Source: an uncultured Bacteroidota bacterium
GTDB taxonomy: Bacteria; Bacteroidota; Bacteroidia; Flavobacteriales; Flavobacteriaceae
Assembly: GCA_902595555.1 (NCBI GenBank)
Contig: CACJQM010000002.1
Span: 62,001-126,000 of the forward strand
Direction: 5' to 3'
Length of the DNA: 64,000 nt
The position numbers and the translations under genes are program-made. Positions 45,140-55,156 of the stretch are shown one piece after another. The number at the start of each line of letters is the position of its first letter. The stretch's first letter is position 1. Under the pieces are notes generated by a model, which saw only the letters and a program-made list of their open reading frames with translations, made no database searches and was not told the DNA's origin.

Positions 45140-47890
45140 ATGAAAAAATTTATTTTGTTTTTTGCAGCCATCCTAATTAGTGGGATTGGTCTTGCACAAA
45201 CTACAGTAACTGGAACTGTTGTCGATTCTGAAGTCGGAACTGGTCTTCCAGGTGCTACAATTGTAGTCAAAGGAACATCTGATGGGGTTTCTAGTGACTT
45301 CAATGGTTCATTTTCAATTTCAGTGGATTCAGGAGCAACTTTAGTCGTATCCTATGTTGGATATGAATCTCAAGAAGTTGTGGTTGGTGAATCTGCAAAT
45401 GTTGGAATAATTCAATTACAACCAGGTGATAATATATTATCTGGTGTAACTGTATTTGGATCTGTTTTTCTTGCAAAAGATAGACAAACACCAGTAGCAG
45501 TATCTACACTTACAACATCTGAAATTGAAGAAAGAATTGGTAATCTTGAGCTTCCAGAGTTGTTAAACTCTACTCCTGGTGTATTTGCAACTGGAGGTGG
45601 AGGTGCTTTCGGTGATTCAAGAATTACTCTTAGAGGTTTTCAACAAGAAAACATTGCAGTATTGATTAACGGTATGCCAGTTAATGATATGGAAAATGGT
45701 AGAGTATATTGGAGTAACTGGGCTGGTCTTACTGATGTTGTTTCAGCAATGCAGGTACAAAGAGGTTTAGGTTCATCTCCTCTACCAATCTCATCTGTTG
45801 GTGGTACAATTAACATTGTTACTAAATCAACTGAACTATCAGAGGGAGGAAAAATTTCTGTTAGAACTGGAAATGATAACTATTTGAAAACTGTTGTTAA
45901 TTATAATACTGGTAAAATGGATAATGGTAGTGCATTGTCTTTACTTTTCAGTAGAACTGCTGGTGATGGATATGTTAATGGAACTGAATTCGAAGCTTAT
46001 TCTTACTTTTTTGGTTATGGAAAAGAAAGCGACGATGGAAAGAGCAACGTACAATTCATTGTAACTGGTGCTCCTCAAATTCACGGTCATAGATATAGAA
46101 GTTTTTATAACCAAGCTCTTTTACAGCAGTATAAAGATTTTGGTAGAAAATACAACTACAACTACGGAACCTTAGATGGAGAAAGTTTTAATATGAGAAA
46201 TAATTTCTATCACAAACCTATTGCATCTGTAAACTGGGAGTACACGCCAAATGATAAAACAACTCTTTCTACTACTATTTATGCATCTGTAGGTAGAGGT
46301 GGTGGAACTGGTGATATTGGTAGATTATATGGATATCAATATTTTAGTGGTGATCTCAACTACAATGGAAGATATGCACTTAGAAATCCTCAAACTGGTC
46401 ATGTAGATTTTGATAAGATTTACTCTTCAAACAGTGGTCAGGCTACTACTTTCTACAATGGTAGAACATATTCTAACGTTGTAGATGCCGCAACTGGTTT
46501 ATATATCGTTAACGATCAAGATGAGAGAGTTAATGGCGTAAAAAGAAATGGTATTATTCGAAGAGCTTCTATGAACTCTCACAACTGGGTTGGTGGATTA
46601 ATCAATCTTAAAAAACAAGCAACTGAGAATTTTGCCTATCAAATTGGTGCTGATTTAAGATACTATAAAGGAATTCACTATAGAAGAGTAGATAACCTAT
46701 TAGGTGCTGATGGATACAGAGACTTTGATAAATATGATCGAGTTTCTAATGGTGCTGTAATTACAGAAGCAATCCCTCACAATGACTGGGGTAATTTATG
46801 GAACGTATTTGGAAGTACTGATGATGATCCTAAAATTGACTATCACAATGATGGATTGGTTTCATGGCAAGGGTTATTTGGTCAAGCTGAGTGGGTTACT
46901 GATACTTATTCTGTATTTGTACAAGGATCTGTTGCAAACCAAGGATTTCAAAGAGTCGATTTTTTCAGATATGCACCTAATGATCCAATGCATAAAAGTG
47001 AGAAAAAGAATATTTTAGGTGGAACCATAAAAGCTGGTGCTAACTATAACATTGATGCTAAGAATAACGTTTATGTAAATGCAGGATATTATTCTAAAGC
47101 TCCAAACTTTGATGCTGTTTTCCAAGATTATGATAACTACGTTACACCAGATTCAGATCTTACAAATGAAAAAGTTGTAGGTATTGAGGCTGGTTATGGT
47201 TTCAGATCTAGTGATTTAACAATGAATCTGAATGTTTATAGAACATCATGGAAAGACAGATTCCTTTCAGACTATGTAAGAATTAACGGTGTTGGAGGTA
47301 TTGCCAACTACACTGGTGTTGAGCAAGTTCACCAAGGTGTTGAGTTTGATGCAAAGTGGAGAATTAGTCCTTTAGTAGATTTAGAAGGTATGTTAACTCT
47401 TGGAAACTATGAGTATGGTAGTGATGTTACAGATTCTAATGTAACAAATAATAGTGGTCAATCTATTGGATCTGCTACTCTTTATCTAGATGGAGAAAAA
47501 GTGGGTACTACAGCTCATAAAACAGCAAGGTTAAATCTTACGGTTAATCCATCTGATAAATTTAAGTTTAACCTAAGCTTATTCCACGCTGATGATATAT
47601 TTGGAACTGTTAATACTGAAGATTTCCAAGATCCTGAAGACACAACTATGAAACTTCCTTCATATGAACTGTTTGATTTTGGTTCTTCTTACACACTTTC
47701 AATAGGTGGAAAAGATGTTTATTTAAGACTTAATATCAATAATATTTTTGATGAAGAATATTATTATATGTCTAATAATAACGTCTTTGCTTCACCTGGT
47801 GAGCCAACTTATAAAGGAATACCTTTAAATGCTAAGGTTTTCCCAGGTTGGGGAAGAACATATAATTTAGGTCTTACTTACAGATTTTAA
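45140..47890 (+). CDS. TonB-dependent outer-membrane receptor with regulatory-like domain
   Basis: A 916-residue receptor. The signal peptide (1-19) is followed by a carboxypeptidase-regulatory-like domain (about 21-100, VTGTVVDSEVGTGLPGAT), a plug (about 115-235) and a long barrel ending in YRF, as needed for outer-membrane insertion. The codon pattern is visibly tidier than its neighbours (many GGT/GTT/ACT codons), consistent with high expression. It has its own promoter and terminator and no SusD neighbour. The ligand is not readable. Confidence 0.92.
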   Translation: MKKFILFFAAILISGIGLAQTTVTGTVVDSEVGTGLPGATIVVKGTSDGVSSDFNGSFSISVDSGATLVVSYVGYESQEVVVGESANVGIIQLQPGDNILSGVTVFGSVFLAKDRQTPVAVSTLTTSEIEERIGNLELPELLNSTPGVFATGGGGAFGDSRITLRGFQQENIAVLINGMPVNDMENGRVYWSNWAGLTDVVSAMQVQRGLGSSPLPISSVGGTINIVTKSTELSEGGKISVRTGNDNYLKTVVNYNTGKMDNGSALSLLFSRTAGDGYVNGTEFEAYSYFFGYGKESDDGKSNVQFIVTGAPQIHGHRYRSFYNQALLQQYKDFGRKYNYNYGTLDGESFNMRNNFYHKPIASVNWEYTPNDKTTLSTTIYASVGRGGGTGDIGRLYGYQYFSGDLNYNGRYALRNPQTGHVDFDKIYSSNSGQATTFYNGRTYSNVVDAATGLYIVNDQDERVNGVKRNGIIRRASMNSHNWVGGLINLKKQATENFAYQIGADLRYYKGIHYRRVDNLLGADGYRDFDKYDRVSNGAVITEAIPHNDWGNLWNVFGSTDDDPKIDYHNDGLVSWQGLFGQAEWVTDTYSVFVQGSVANQGFQRVDFFRYAPNDPMHKSEKKNILGGTIKAGANYNIDAKNNVYVNAGYYSKAPNFDAVFQDYDNYVTPDSDLTNEKVVGIEAGYGFRSSDLTMNLNVYRTSWKDRFLSDYVRINGVGGIANYTGVEQVHQGVEFDAKWRISPLVDLEGMLTLGNYEYGSDVTDSNVTNNSGQSIGSATLYLDGEKVGTTAHKTARLNLTVNPSDKFKFNLSLFHADDIFGTVNTEDFQDPEDTTMKLPSYELFDFGSSYTLSIGGKDVYLRLNINNIFDEEYYYMSNNNVFASPGEPTYKGIPLNAKVFPGWGRTYNLGLTYRF

Positions 47891-47910
47891 ATTATAAATT
47901 CCAATTAAAT

Positions 47911-47942
47911 AAAAAACCCTTCTCTTTTAGAAGGGTTTTTTT
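47911..47942. terminator. Bidirectional Rho-independent terminator
   Basis: CCCTTCT and AGAAGGG (47917-47923 and 47929-47935) form a 7-bp stem with a 5-base loop, flanked by an A6 run and a T7 run. It ends the TonB receptor on the plus strand and rsmI on the minus strand; the run touches the rsmI stop codon. Confidence 0.85.
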
Positions 47943-48612
47943 ATTTGAAGCCTTTTACAACTATCACAAACTCACCTTTCAATTTTTTATTTTCGTATTC
48001 TGGTATCAAGTCCTTAATTCTTCCTCTTGTTGTTAATTCAAAAATTTTAGTTAACTCCTTAGAAATAGAAATTTCCCGATCTGGTCCAAAGGAATTAGAA
48101 AAGTCTTGTAAGGTTTTATATAATTTATATGGAGATTCGTAAAAAATCATTGTTCTTTTTTCATTTGACAACTCTTCTAACCTTGTTTTTCTACCCTTTT
48201 TAACAGGGAGAAATCCTTCAAAAACAAATCTTTCAGAGGGTAAGCCACTTACTGCTAACGCAGGTATAAGTGCTGTTGGGCCGGGCAAACATTCAACTTC
48301 GATATTATTATCAATACACATTTTAACAATTAAATATCCAGGATCGGAGATACTCGGTGTTCCTGCATCCGAAATTAAACCAACCACTAAACCTGATTGA
48401 ATCTCATTAATAACTTTTTCAACAGTATAATGTTCGTTAAACTTATGGTAAGATTTTAAAGGTTTTTTAATTTTTAAATGATTTAACAATTTTAAACTCC
48501 TCCTTGTATCCTCACACAATAGAATGTCCACTGTCTTTATACATTCAACTGCTCTTTGAGTTATGTCTCCAAGGTTTCCAATTGGGGTTGGTATTAGAAT
48601 AAGTTTTGACAT
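47941..48612 (-). CDS. rsmI: 16S rRNA (cytidine1402-2'-O)-methyltransferase
   Basis: A 223-residue SAM-dependent methyltransferase acting on 16S rRNA C1402. The PTPIGNLGDITQRA, LLCEDTRRSLKLL, LISDAGTPSISDPG and CLPGPTALIPAL segments are the RsmI signature. Length is slightly below E. coli's 286, typical of the Bacteroidota form. It is a single gene, divergent from tdk. Confidence 0.95.
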   Translation of the reverse strand: MSKLILIPTPIGNLGDITQRAVECIKTVDILLCEDTRRSLKLLNHLKIKKPLKSYHKFNEHYTVEKVINEIQSGLVVGLISDAGTPSISDPGYLIVKMCIDNNIEVECLPGPTALIPALAVSGLPSERFVFEGFLPVKKGRKTRLEELSNEKRTMIFYESPYKLYKTLQDFSNSFGPDREISISKELTKIFELTTRGRIKDLIPEYENKKLKGEFVIVVKGFK

Positions 48613-48619
48613 TTAAATT

Positions 48620-48627
48620 TATATTTG
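48620..48627 (+). promoter_or_regulatory. -7-like element upstream of tdk
   Basis: TATATTTG matches TAnnTTTG and lies 34 bases before the tdk TTG. The nearest TTTG upstream is too close to be a proper -33 box, so this is tentative. Confidence 0.3.
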
Positions 48628-48661
48628 TCTAAAATAGTAACTTATCTAAGAAAAAAGAGCA

Positions 48662-49198
48662 TTGGGAAGAATTGAAGTAATATGTGGTTCTATGTTTTCA
48701 GGTAAAACTGAAGAATTAATTAATAGAGTAAAAAAATCAAACAAGTCATATAAGGTTTTTAAACCAGACATTGATACTAGAAATGAAACAGATAAGATTA
48801 AATCTCACAGCAAAATTGAAATTGATGCCACCACTATTGATGATATTAATGAAATTTTAAATTATAAAGATAAGTTCGATGTAATTGGAATTGATGAAGC
48901 ACAATTTTTTTCAAATGATATAGTATCGGTATCTAATTCACTTGCTAACAACGGAGTGAGAGTTATTATTGCAGGTCTCGATATGGACTTTTCGGGTAAA
49001 CCATTTGGACCTATGCCATTTTTGATGGCAATAGCAGAGGATGTTACAAAAGTACATGCTAAATGTGTTGAGACAGGTAAACCTGCTTTGTACAGTTTTA
49101 GAAAAGTTGATAATGATCAAACTGTAATGATAGGTGAAAAAAAAGAGTATCAGCCTCTTTCAAGAAAAGCTTTCATCTCTAAATCTAAAAAATCATAA
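48662..49198 (+). CDS. tdk: Thymidine kinase, type II
   Basis: A 178-residue enzyme phosphorylating deoxythymidine. The P-loop is GSMFSGKTEE, the DEAQFF Walker B/catalytic segment and the thymidine-binding YQPLSRKAF region follow. The lid region that normally carries two zinc CxxC pairs has a single Cys (KCVETGKPALYSFR), so this is a zinc-less lid. The only in-frame start after the upstream stop is TTG at 48662. alr follows after four bases. Confidence 0.93.
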   Translation: MGRIEVICGSMFSGKTEELINRVKKSNKSYKVFKPDIDTRNETDKIKSHSKIEIDATTIDDINEILNYKDKFDVIGIDEAQFFSNDIVSVSNSLANNGVRVIIAGLDMDFSGKPFGPMPFLMAIAEDVTKVHAKCVETGKPALYSFRKVDNDQTVMIGEKKEYQPLSRKAFISKSKKS

Positions 49199-49202
49199 TT
49201 TA

Positions 49203-50291
49203 TTGAGCTATCAAGGTACACATGTAGCAATCAACCTAAATAATTTAAAGGGTAATTTAAATTACTTGAAAGAAAATCTAGAGCCAAGCACAAAAATCAT
49301 GTGTGTAGTTAAAGCGTTTGCTTATGGTTCTGATCCATTAATTATTGGAAATTTTTTAGAAAAGAATAATGTTGATTATCTCGCAGTAGCTTATACCAAT
49401 GAGGGTGTTAAGCTAAGATCATCTGGAATAAAATTACCAATACTAATTCTTCACCCCCAAATTGATGATTTTGATGAAATATTAGAATATAATTTAGAGC
49501 CTAATATTTATTCATTTAGAATTCTTGAAAGGTTTTTATCAAAATCAAAAAAACATCCATTCCACTTAAAGTTCAATACAGGTCTAAATAGATTGGGGTT
49601 TAAAATTGATGATGTTGACTTGTTGTATAATATTTTAGGAGATGGTAATAATATAAAATATTTATTTTCACACTTAGGTGCTTCCGATGATATAAAGGAA
49701 AAAGATTTTACAATGGGCCAAATTAAATTATTTGATACAATTTCAAAAAAGATGAGCGATAAGTTCAATAAAGTTTTTAATAAACATCTTTTAAATACAT
49801 CTGGAATTTTGAACTATCATAATTATCAATATGATATGGTACGCACAGGTATTGGTTTGTATGGATATGGAAATGATGATGAATACAATAAGAAATTAAA
49901 ACCCGTATTGACTCTAAATTCTGTTGTTTCACAAATACATAATGTTCAAAAAAATGAGTCTATTGGTTACAACAGGGGTTTTATTGCGGAAAAAGATTTT
50001 AAGATTGGTATCATTCCAATAGGTCATGCTGATGGTATCAGTAGAGCATTGGGAAATGGTAAAATTGGTTTTAGAATTAATGACCAAATTGCTCCTACAA
50101 TTGGGAATATTTGTATGGATATGCTTATGGTTGATATAACAAATATAGATTGTAAGGAAGGTGACATGGTGTCAATTATTGATGATAAAAATCAAACGGC
50201 AGAAGAGATTGGAAATATCTCAGATACAATCTCATATGAGATTTTAACAGCATTATCCTCAAGAATGAAAAGAATTATTATTGAAAATTGA
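49203..50291 (+). CDS. alr: Alanine racemase
   Basis: A 362-residue PLP enzyme making D-alanine for peptidoglycan. The PLP lysine is in VVKAFAYGSDP, the catalytic tyrosine in RTGIGLYGYG and the GNICMDMLMVD segment is characteristic. The frame is open back to 49134 inside tdk, but the TTG at 49203 is chosen because it avoids that 65-base overlap and gives the normal family length. Confidence 0.92.
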   Translation: MSYQGTHVAINLNNLKGNLNYLKENLEPSTKIMCVVKAFAYGSDPLIIGNFLEKNNVDYLAVAYTNEGVKLRSSGIKLPILILHPQIDDFDEILEYNLEPNIYSFRILERFLSKSKKHPFHLKFNTGLNRLGFKIDDVDLLYNILGDGNNIKYLFSHLGASDDIKEKDFTMGQIKLFDTISKKMSDKFNKVFNKHLLNTSGILNYHNYQYDMVRTGIGLYGYGNDDEYNKKLKPVLTLNSVVSQIHNVQKNESIGYNRGFIAEKDFKIGIIPIGHADGISRALGNGKIGFRINDQIAPTIGNICMDMLMVDITNIDCKEGDMVSIIDDKNQTAEEIGNISDTISYEILTALSSRMKRIIIEN

Positions 50292-50302
50292 TATTATAAA
50301 CT

Positions 50303-50722
50303 ATGACTAGAGTATTTATTTTTTTAATTGTGTTTGCTTTAAATATTTTTTATGGTTGTGGTCCTAGTAAAAATTTACTTGATTCTGATGTGAGTCGTGA
50401 TAAAAAATCTGAGGGATTTGCAACTCATACAATAAAGGGCAAAAAAGTAAATCCTAATAATGAAAGTGATTTTAATAGGCTACTAAGTGGTAAGGTCCCA
50501 GGTTTACAAATTAATGACACTTCATCATCAATGTTTGATTCAACCGAAATAAGAATTAGAGGAGAAATAAATGTTCTATATATAGTAGATGGAGTCAAAA
50601 TGAATGCTAGTGATATAAATACATCATTAATTAAATCTATTAAAGTTATAAAAGGACCTCATGCAGTAACTCGTTATGGAAATGAGGCAATAAATGGAGT
50701 TATTCTTATCAGTACTAGGTAA
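50303..50722 (+). CDS. Stand-alone TonB-plug-like lipoprotein
   Basis: A 139-residue lipoprotein (lipobox FYGC, Cys19) whose second half (about 62-139) is a TonB-dependent-receptor plug domain: LLSGKVPGLQI, RIRGEINVLYIVDGV and IKVIKGPHAVTRYGNEAINGVILIST. No barrel follows; the stop is clean and asd is next. It lacks a carboxypeptidase-like module. Such plug-only proteins may modulate TonB or a receptor, but the function is not known to me. Confidence 0.75.
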   Translation: MTRVFIFLIVFALNIFYGCGPSKNLLDSDVSRDKKSEGFATHTIKGKKVNPNNESDFNRLLSGKVPGLQINDTSSSMFDSTEIRIRGEINVLYIVDGVKMNASDINTSLIKSIKVIKGPHAVTRYGNEAINGVILISTR

Positions 50723-50735
50723 TATTTAAATTTTA

Positions 50736-50766
50736 ATTGTCTAGGATTCATATTTATTTAAATTTG
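50736..50766 (+). promoter_or_regulatory. Promoter of asd
   Basis: ATTG at 50736-50739 and TAAATTTG at 50759-50766 are 19 bases apart, close to the Bacteroidota consensus. The likely transcription start falls about 9 bases before the ATG at 50782, which supports that start over the upstream TTG-type start. Confidence 0.55.
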
Positions 50767-50781
50767 TGCAATACTTATAAA

Positions 50782-51771
50782 ATGAATTTAGCAATAATTG
50801 GTGCAACGGGACTTGTTGGTGAAGAGATGTTAAAAGTTCTTGATCAAAGAAAAATTCAATTTACTAACCTAACTTTAGTATCCTCAAAGAAATCCATCGG
50901 AAAATCTCTAAATTTTCAAGAAAAAAGTTACCAATTAATTAGTATTGAAGATGCACTTGAAAAGGAATTAGATGTAGCAATTTTTTCAGCTGGAAAAGAA
51001 GTTTCTTTAAAGTGGGCTCCTATTTTTTCAAAAAAAGGTGTAACGGTTATTGATAATTCTTCAGCATGGAGGATGGATACAACAAAAAAATTAATTGTCC
51101 CTGAAATCAATGGTGATGAGTTAAACCAAAATGATAAGATTATAGCTAACCCTAACTGCTCAACAATTCAAATGTTAGTTGCAATTGCTCCAATACATAA
51201 AAAGTATGGAATTACTCGAGTTATAATATCTACATATCAATCGATCACTGGTACAGGCAGGATAGCTTTAAATCAACTTAATAATGAGTATAATAACATT
51301 GATGGTGAAATGGCTTACAAATATCAAATTCATCAAAATGCCATTCCACATTGCGATGATTTTGAAGATAATGGTTATACTAAAGAAGAAATGAAGTTAA
51401 TTAATGAAACTCATAAGATATTAGATCCAAATATTAGTGTTACAGCAACCGCAGTAAGAGTACCGGTAATGGGTGGACATAGTGAATCTATAAATTTAAC
51501 ATTAGAGAAAAGTTTTGATATAAATGAGGTTAAAGAACTTTTAAATCATTCTAAAGGGATTGTAATAGAAGATGATCCTGAAAATTTTAAGTACCCTATG
51601 CCAATAAATGCAAGAGGAAAAGATGAGGTATTTGTGGGACGAATTCGAAAAGATTTTTCTTGTGAAAATAGTTTAAACTTATGGGTTGTAAGTGATAATT
51701 TAAGAAAAGGAGCGGCTACTAACGCAATTCAAATTTTAGAAACAATTATATCTAAAGGATTAATAACTTAA
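50782..51771 (+). CDS. asd: Aspartate-semialdehyde dehydrogenase
   Basis: A 329-residue NADP-dependent enzyme at the branch to lysine, threonine and methionine. The Rossmann motif is GATGLVGEE, the nucleophile is in NPNCSTIQM and the catalytic His in GGHSESIN. The ATG at 50782 is the true start: earlier in-frame codons encode no family-like sequence and the promoter lies just before it. Its last 4 bases overlap the accC stop. Confidence 0.95.
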   Translation: MNLAIIGATGLVGEEMLKVLDQRKIQFTNLTLVSSKKSIGKSLNFQEKSYQLISIEDALEKELDVAIFSAGKEVSLKWAPIFSKKGVTVIDNSSAWRMDTTKKLIVPEINGDELNQNDKIIANPNCSTIQMLVAIAPIHKKYGITRVIISTYQSITGTGRIALNQLNNEYNNIDGEMAYKYQIHQNAIPHCDDFEDNGYTKEEMKLINETHKILDPNISVTATAVRVPVMGGHSESINLTLEKSFDINEVKELLNHSKGIVIEDDPENFKYPMPINARGKDEVFVGRIRKDFSCENSLNLWVVSDNLRKGAATNAIQILETIISKGLIT

Positions 51772-53123
51772 TCTTCAAAATCCTCCATAAATTTTGTTGT
51801 ATAAACTCCATTTATATAATCTTCGTTGTCCATAAGTTTTCGATGAAATGTAATAGTTGTTTTAATTCCTTCGATTACAAATTCATCAAGTGCTCGTCTC
51901 ATTTTATTTATTGCCTCTTTTCTTTTTTGATTATAACTTCCTCCACTTTGGCTGGTTGTTATAATTTTAGCAATCATGGAATCATAATTTGGAGAAATTG
52001 TATAACCACTGTATACATGAGTATCAACTCTTACCCCTTGTCCACCTGGTAGATGTAAATTAGTAATTTTTCCAGGTGAAGGCCTAAAATCATTTTCTGG
52101 ATCTTCTGCATTAATTCTACATTCTATAGAATGAAGTTTTGGATAGTAATGATTACCTGAAACCTTAACGCCCGCAGCTACTTTAATTTGTTCTTTGATT
52201 AAATCATAATCAATTACTTGCTCAGTAATTGGATGCTCAACTTGAATTCTAGTATTCATTTCCATAAAATAAAAATTTCGATCCTTATCTACTAAAAATT
52301 CAACTGTGCCTACACCTTCGTAATTAATAAATTTAGCAGCTTTAACTGCGGCTTTACCCATTCTATCTCTTAATTTTGAAGTCATAAATGGGGAGGGAGT
52401 CTCTTCTGTAAGTTTCTGATGACGGCGCTGAATTGAACAATCCCTTTCCGAAAGGTGACTAACATTACCAAACTGATCTGCAATTATTTGAATTTCTATA
52501 TGTCTTGGTTCCTGAATCAATTTTTCTATGTACATGTCGTCATTACCAAATGCTGCTGAAGCCTCTTGCTTAGCACTAGACCAACTTTTTTTAAAATCAG
52601 CCTTATTCCATACGGCTCTCATTCCTTTTCCCCCTCCACCAGCAGAAGCTTTTACCATAACTGGATAACCAATTTTAGATGCGATTTTTAAAGCTTCCTC
52701 TTCATTTTCAACTGCACCACCAGAACCTGGTATTGTAGGAACTTTTGCTAGATTCATTGTTGAAACAGCAGTAGCCTTATCTCCCATTTTTTCAATCATT
52801 TCTGGCGATGGGCCAATAAATTTTATTTTATGTTCTCCACATATCTTTGAAAACTTAGCATTTTCAGATAAGAAACCATATCCAGGATGAATTGCATCTG
52901 CATTTGTTATTTCTGCCGCTGCTATGATATTAGGGATTTTTAGATAGGATTCTGAGCTAGGTGCTGGTCCAATGCAAACTGCTTCATCAGCAAATCTAAC
53001 ATGTAAACTTTCCTCATCAGCTTTAGAATAGACAGCTACTGTTTTAATGCCCATTTCTTTACAAGTTCTAATTACTCGTAGAGCAATTTCTCCACGATTC
53101 GCTACTAGAATTTTCTTAAACAT
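51768..53123 (-). CDS. accC: Acetyl-CoA carboxylase biotin carboxylase subunit
   Basis: A 451-residue ATP-grasp enzyme that carboxylates biotin on AccB for fatty-acid synthesis. The N-terminal [24 protein letters not shown]-grasp glycine loop [25 protein letters not shown] and [14 protein letters not shown] segments are diagnostic. It follows accB by nine bases on the minus strand and its stop overlaps the convergent asd. Confidence 0.97.
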   Translation of the reverse strand: MFKKILVANRGEIALRVIRTCKEMGIKTVAVYSKADEESLHVRFADEAVCIGPAPSSESYLKIPNIIAAAEITNADAIHPGYGFLSENAKFSKICGEHKIKFIGPSPEMIEKMGDKATAVSTMNLAKVPTIPGSGGAVENEEEALKIASKIGYPVMVKASAGGGGKGMRAVWNKADFKKSWSSAKQEASAAFGNDDMYIEKLIQEPRHIEIQIIADQFGNVSHLSERDCSIQRRHQKLTEETPSPFMTSKLRDRMGKAAVKAAKFINYEGVGTVEFLVDKDRNFYFMEMNTRIQVEHPITEQVIDYDLIKEQIKVAAGVKVSGNHYYPKLHSIECRINAEDPENDFRPSPGKITNLHLPGGQGVRVDTHVYSGYTISPNYDSMIAKIITTSQSGGSYNQKRKEAINKMRRALDEFVIEGIKTTITFHRKLMDNEDYINGVYTTKFMEDFED

Positions 53124-53132
53124 ATAATATTA

Positions 53133-53612
53133 TTAAGGTTCAATTAAGAACAATGGTTGATCAAATTCAACTGGTGAAGCATCTTCTACTAATATTTTTA
53201 CAATTTTACCCGAAAAGTCAGACTCAATTTCATTAAATAATTTCATAGCTTCAATAACACATAATGTATCTCCTTCTTTAATAGTGTCACCAACATTAAC
53301 AAAAACATCCTTGTCAGGTGATGGTTTACGATAAAAAGTACCTATAATAGGAGATTTAATCGTCAAATAATTATCAGAGGGAGAACTATCTTTTGGAACA
53401 TCTGATTTAGGTGTTTCAACAGGGGGTGGTTGAACAACCGGTGCTTGAGGTTGATGTTGTATTGGATGTTGAACAACTTGTTGAGTTATTTCATTAGTTT
53501 GAGATTTAGATCCTTTAATATTAATCTTAAAGTTATTATTCTCAATATTAACTTCAGCAACATCAGTTTTGGAAACAAACTTAATAAGTTGTTGAATTTG
53601 CTTAAAATTCAT
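53133..53612 (-). CDS. accB: Biotin carboxyl carrier protein
   Basis: A 159-residue carrier: an N-terminal region ([12 protein letters not shown]), a Pro/Gln/Val-rich linker and a C-terminal biotinyl domain with the biotin lysine in [13 protein letters not shown]. The open frame reaches 53666, which would add a hydrophobic stretch that is not in the family, so the ATG at 53612 is chosen. accC follows. The usual upstream neighbour in flavobacteria, fabH, is absent here. Confidence 0.95.
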   Translation of the reverse strand: MNFKQIQQLIKFVSKTDVAEVNIENNNFKINIKGSKSQTNEITQQVVQHPIQHQPQAPVVQPPPVETPKSDVPKDSSPSDNYLTIKSPIIGTFYRKPSPDKDVFVNVGDTIKEGDTLCVIEAMKLFNEIESDFSGKIVKILVEDASPVEFDQPLFLIEP

Positions 53613-53956
53613 AATTATTAGTATTAATAGGGCAAAAATCGACAAAAAAACATAAAAAACAAGCAAAAATCACACAAAATTGTTACTATAATGCATAAAA
53701 CAATAATAATTTGATAATTAAACATCGAATTTAATTATTAATAAGGGCTATTTCAATCATTTATATCATAAAATATCCATATTTAACTCGTTATTTTAAT
53801 TTTTTGATACTTTTTTGTTCATTTTTAATACTTTTTGGGCTTAATAATAAATATTTTAGCTGATTTTATAATAAAAAATTCAATAAAATGAATAATTATA
53901 TAATTTTTATGTAAATAGATTGATTTTGATGTGAATAATATATATTTATTAAAGAA
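53613..53956. other. AT-rich intergenic region between accB and the hydrolase gene
   Basis: 344 bases without a gene, extremely AT-rich. It contains a perfect 9-bp inverted repeat (ATAATTAAA at 53714-53722 and TTTAATTAT at 53730-53738, loop of 7), two copies of TACTTTTT near 53808-53838 and A/T runs. It must hold the divergent promoters of accB (-) and the hydrolase (+), but no TAnnTTTG box is convincing. No tRNA or ncRNA structure was recognised. Confidence 0.5.
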
Positions 53957-54958
53957 ATGACATTAAATCGTCCATATTTCCTTAATTACAAGTCAAAACA
54001 GTATGTGTTTTTATCAATTATTGTTTTTTTTATTCATTTTTCAGTAAAATCTCAAATAAAATCTAAAATTAAATTCCAAAGCGCAAATCCCTTTGCAATG
54101 AGTGATGTTATAAATAACCTTGATAAACTTGATCCACAAGAAGTTTTTGGAGAATTAACCATCCCTTCTGATTCTGTAAATAATGAAAAAAAATATCCAC
54201 TTATAATTGCAGTTGCTGGTAGTTTGGGTTGGCGTAAACATCATTATGATTATTTAGATATGTACCAAAAAAATGGGTTTGCAACATTTGAGTTAAATAG
54301 TTTTCAAAGTCGAAAAATAACATCAACCGTTGGTTCTCAAATTGAAATAACCACAGCTGCTATGATTCTTGATGCTTACAAAGCTTTTGATAAACTCAAA
54401 ACACATCCAAATATTAATATAAATAAGGTTTCAATTACTGGATGGAGTCTGGGTGGTGCAGTTGCTTTATTTTCCGGTTGGAATCCGATGAGAAATGCTA
54501 TAACAAATAATCTAAAATTTGCATCACATTTAGCTATATACCCGCCCTGTTTTTTTGATCCAGAAAATATTGATTTTACAGATAAGCCCATTCATATTTT
54601 GATTGGGGAATTAGATAATTGGACACCGGCTGAACCATGTAAAAACTTCGTTAAAAAAATAAATAGCAAGGATAATGTTAGATTAACAATATACCCTGAT
54701 TCACATCATTCTTTTGATAGCGAGGAACCTGTTTCTCATATTAAAAATGGTTATAGTTTTAAAAATTGCCTCTTTAAACTAAATAGTGAAGGAGATGTGC
54801 TTATGAATTACTTATCTCTTCCGATGTCATCTCCAATAATGCAAAAAGTAGGATTTTTATTTTGTGTAAAGAGAGGAGTAGATCTTGGAGGGAATGAAAT
54901 TTACCGAAATGAGGCTTTCAAATTTGCCAACTCCTTTATGAGAGAGACACTAAATTAG
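53957..54958 (+). CDS. Dienelactone-hydrolase-like alpha/beta hydrolase, exported
   Basis: A 333-residue protein with an N-terminal hydrophobic segment (about 17-34) resembling a signal peptide or anchor, followed by an alpha/beta hydrolase fold. The nucleophile elbow is GWSLGG, the likely acid is the Asp of LIGELDNWTPAEPC and the His lies in DSHHSFD. Substrate unknown. It lies inverted between rpmF and accB and abuts rpmF tail to tail. Confidence 0.8.
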   Translation: MTLNRPYFLNYKSKQYVFLSIIVFFIHFSVKSQIKSKIKFQSANPFAMSDVINNLDKLDPQEVFGELTIPSDSVNNEKKYPLIIAVAGSLGWRKHHYDYLDMYQKNGFATFELNSFQSRKITSTVGSQIEITTAAMILDAYKAFDKLKTHPNININKVSITGWSLGGAVALFSGWNPMRNAITNNLKFASHLAIYPPCFFDPENIDFTDKPIHILIGELDNWTPAEPCKNFVKKINSKDNVRLTIYPDSHHSFDSEEPVSHIKNGYSFKNCLFKLNSEGDVLMNYLSLPMSSPIMQKVGFLFCVKRGVDLGGNEIYRNEAFKFANSFMRETLN

Positions 54959-55153
54959 CTATTCAGTTTCTTCAGCAGAATCAACTAAAACTTTTCCTCT
55001 GTAGTAAAGCTTACCTTCATGCCAATGAGCTCTGTGATATAAATGATCTTGTCCAGTTGTTTTATCTGTTGCTATCTGAGCGCTTGACGCTTTATAATGA
55101 GTACGTCTTTTGTCTCTTCTAGTTTTTGATGTTTTTCTTTTAGGATGTGCCAT
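54959..55153 (-). CDS. rpmF: 50S ribosomal protein L32, zinc-free form
   Basis: A 64-residue ribosomal protein. The basic N-terminus ([16 protein letters not shown]) is the L32 signature. There is no cysteine at all, so this is the C-minus form that does not bind zinc. The gene lies downstream of DUF177, three bases after it, as in most bacteria where YceD and L32 are co-transcribed. Confidence 0.97.
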   Translation of the reverse strand: MAHPKRKTSKTRRDKRRTHYKASSAQIATDKTTGQDHLYHRAHWHEGKLYYRGKVLVDSAEETE

Positions 55154-55156
55154 TTT

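Noticed and set aside
49134-49202. Longer N-terminus for alanine racemase inside tdk
   Set aside because: The extra residues are tdk codons in another frame and do not resemble the racemase family.
53690-53956. Replication origin or ncRNA in the AT-rich gap
   Set aside because: No DnaA-box cluster, no dnaA/dnaN neighbours and no convincing RNA fold; base composition alone is not enough.
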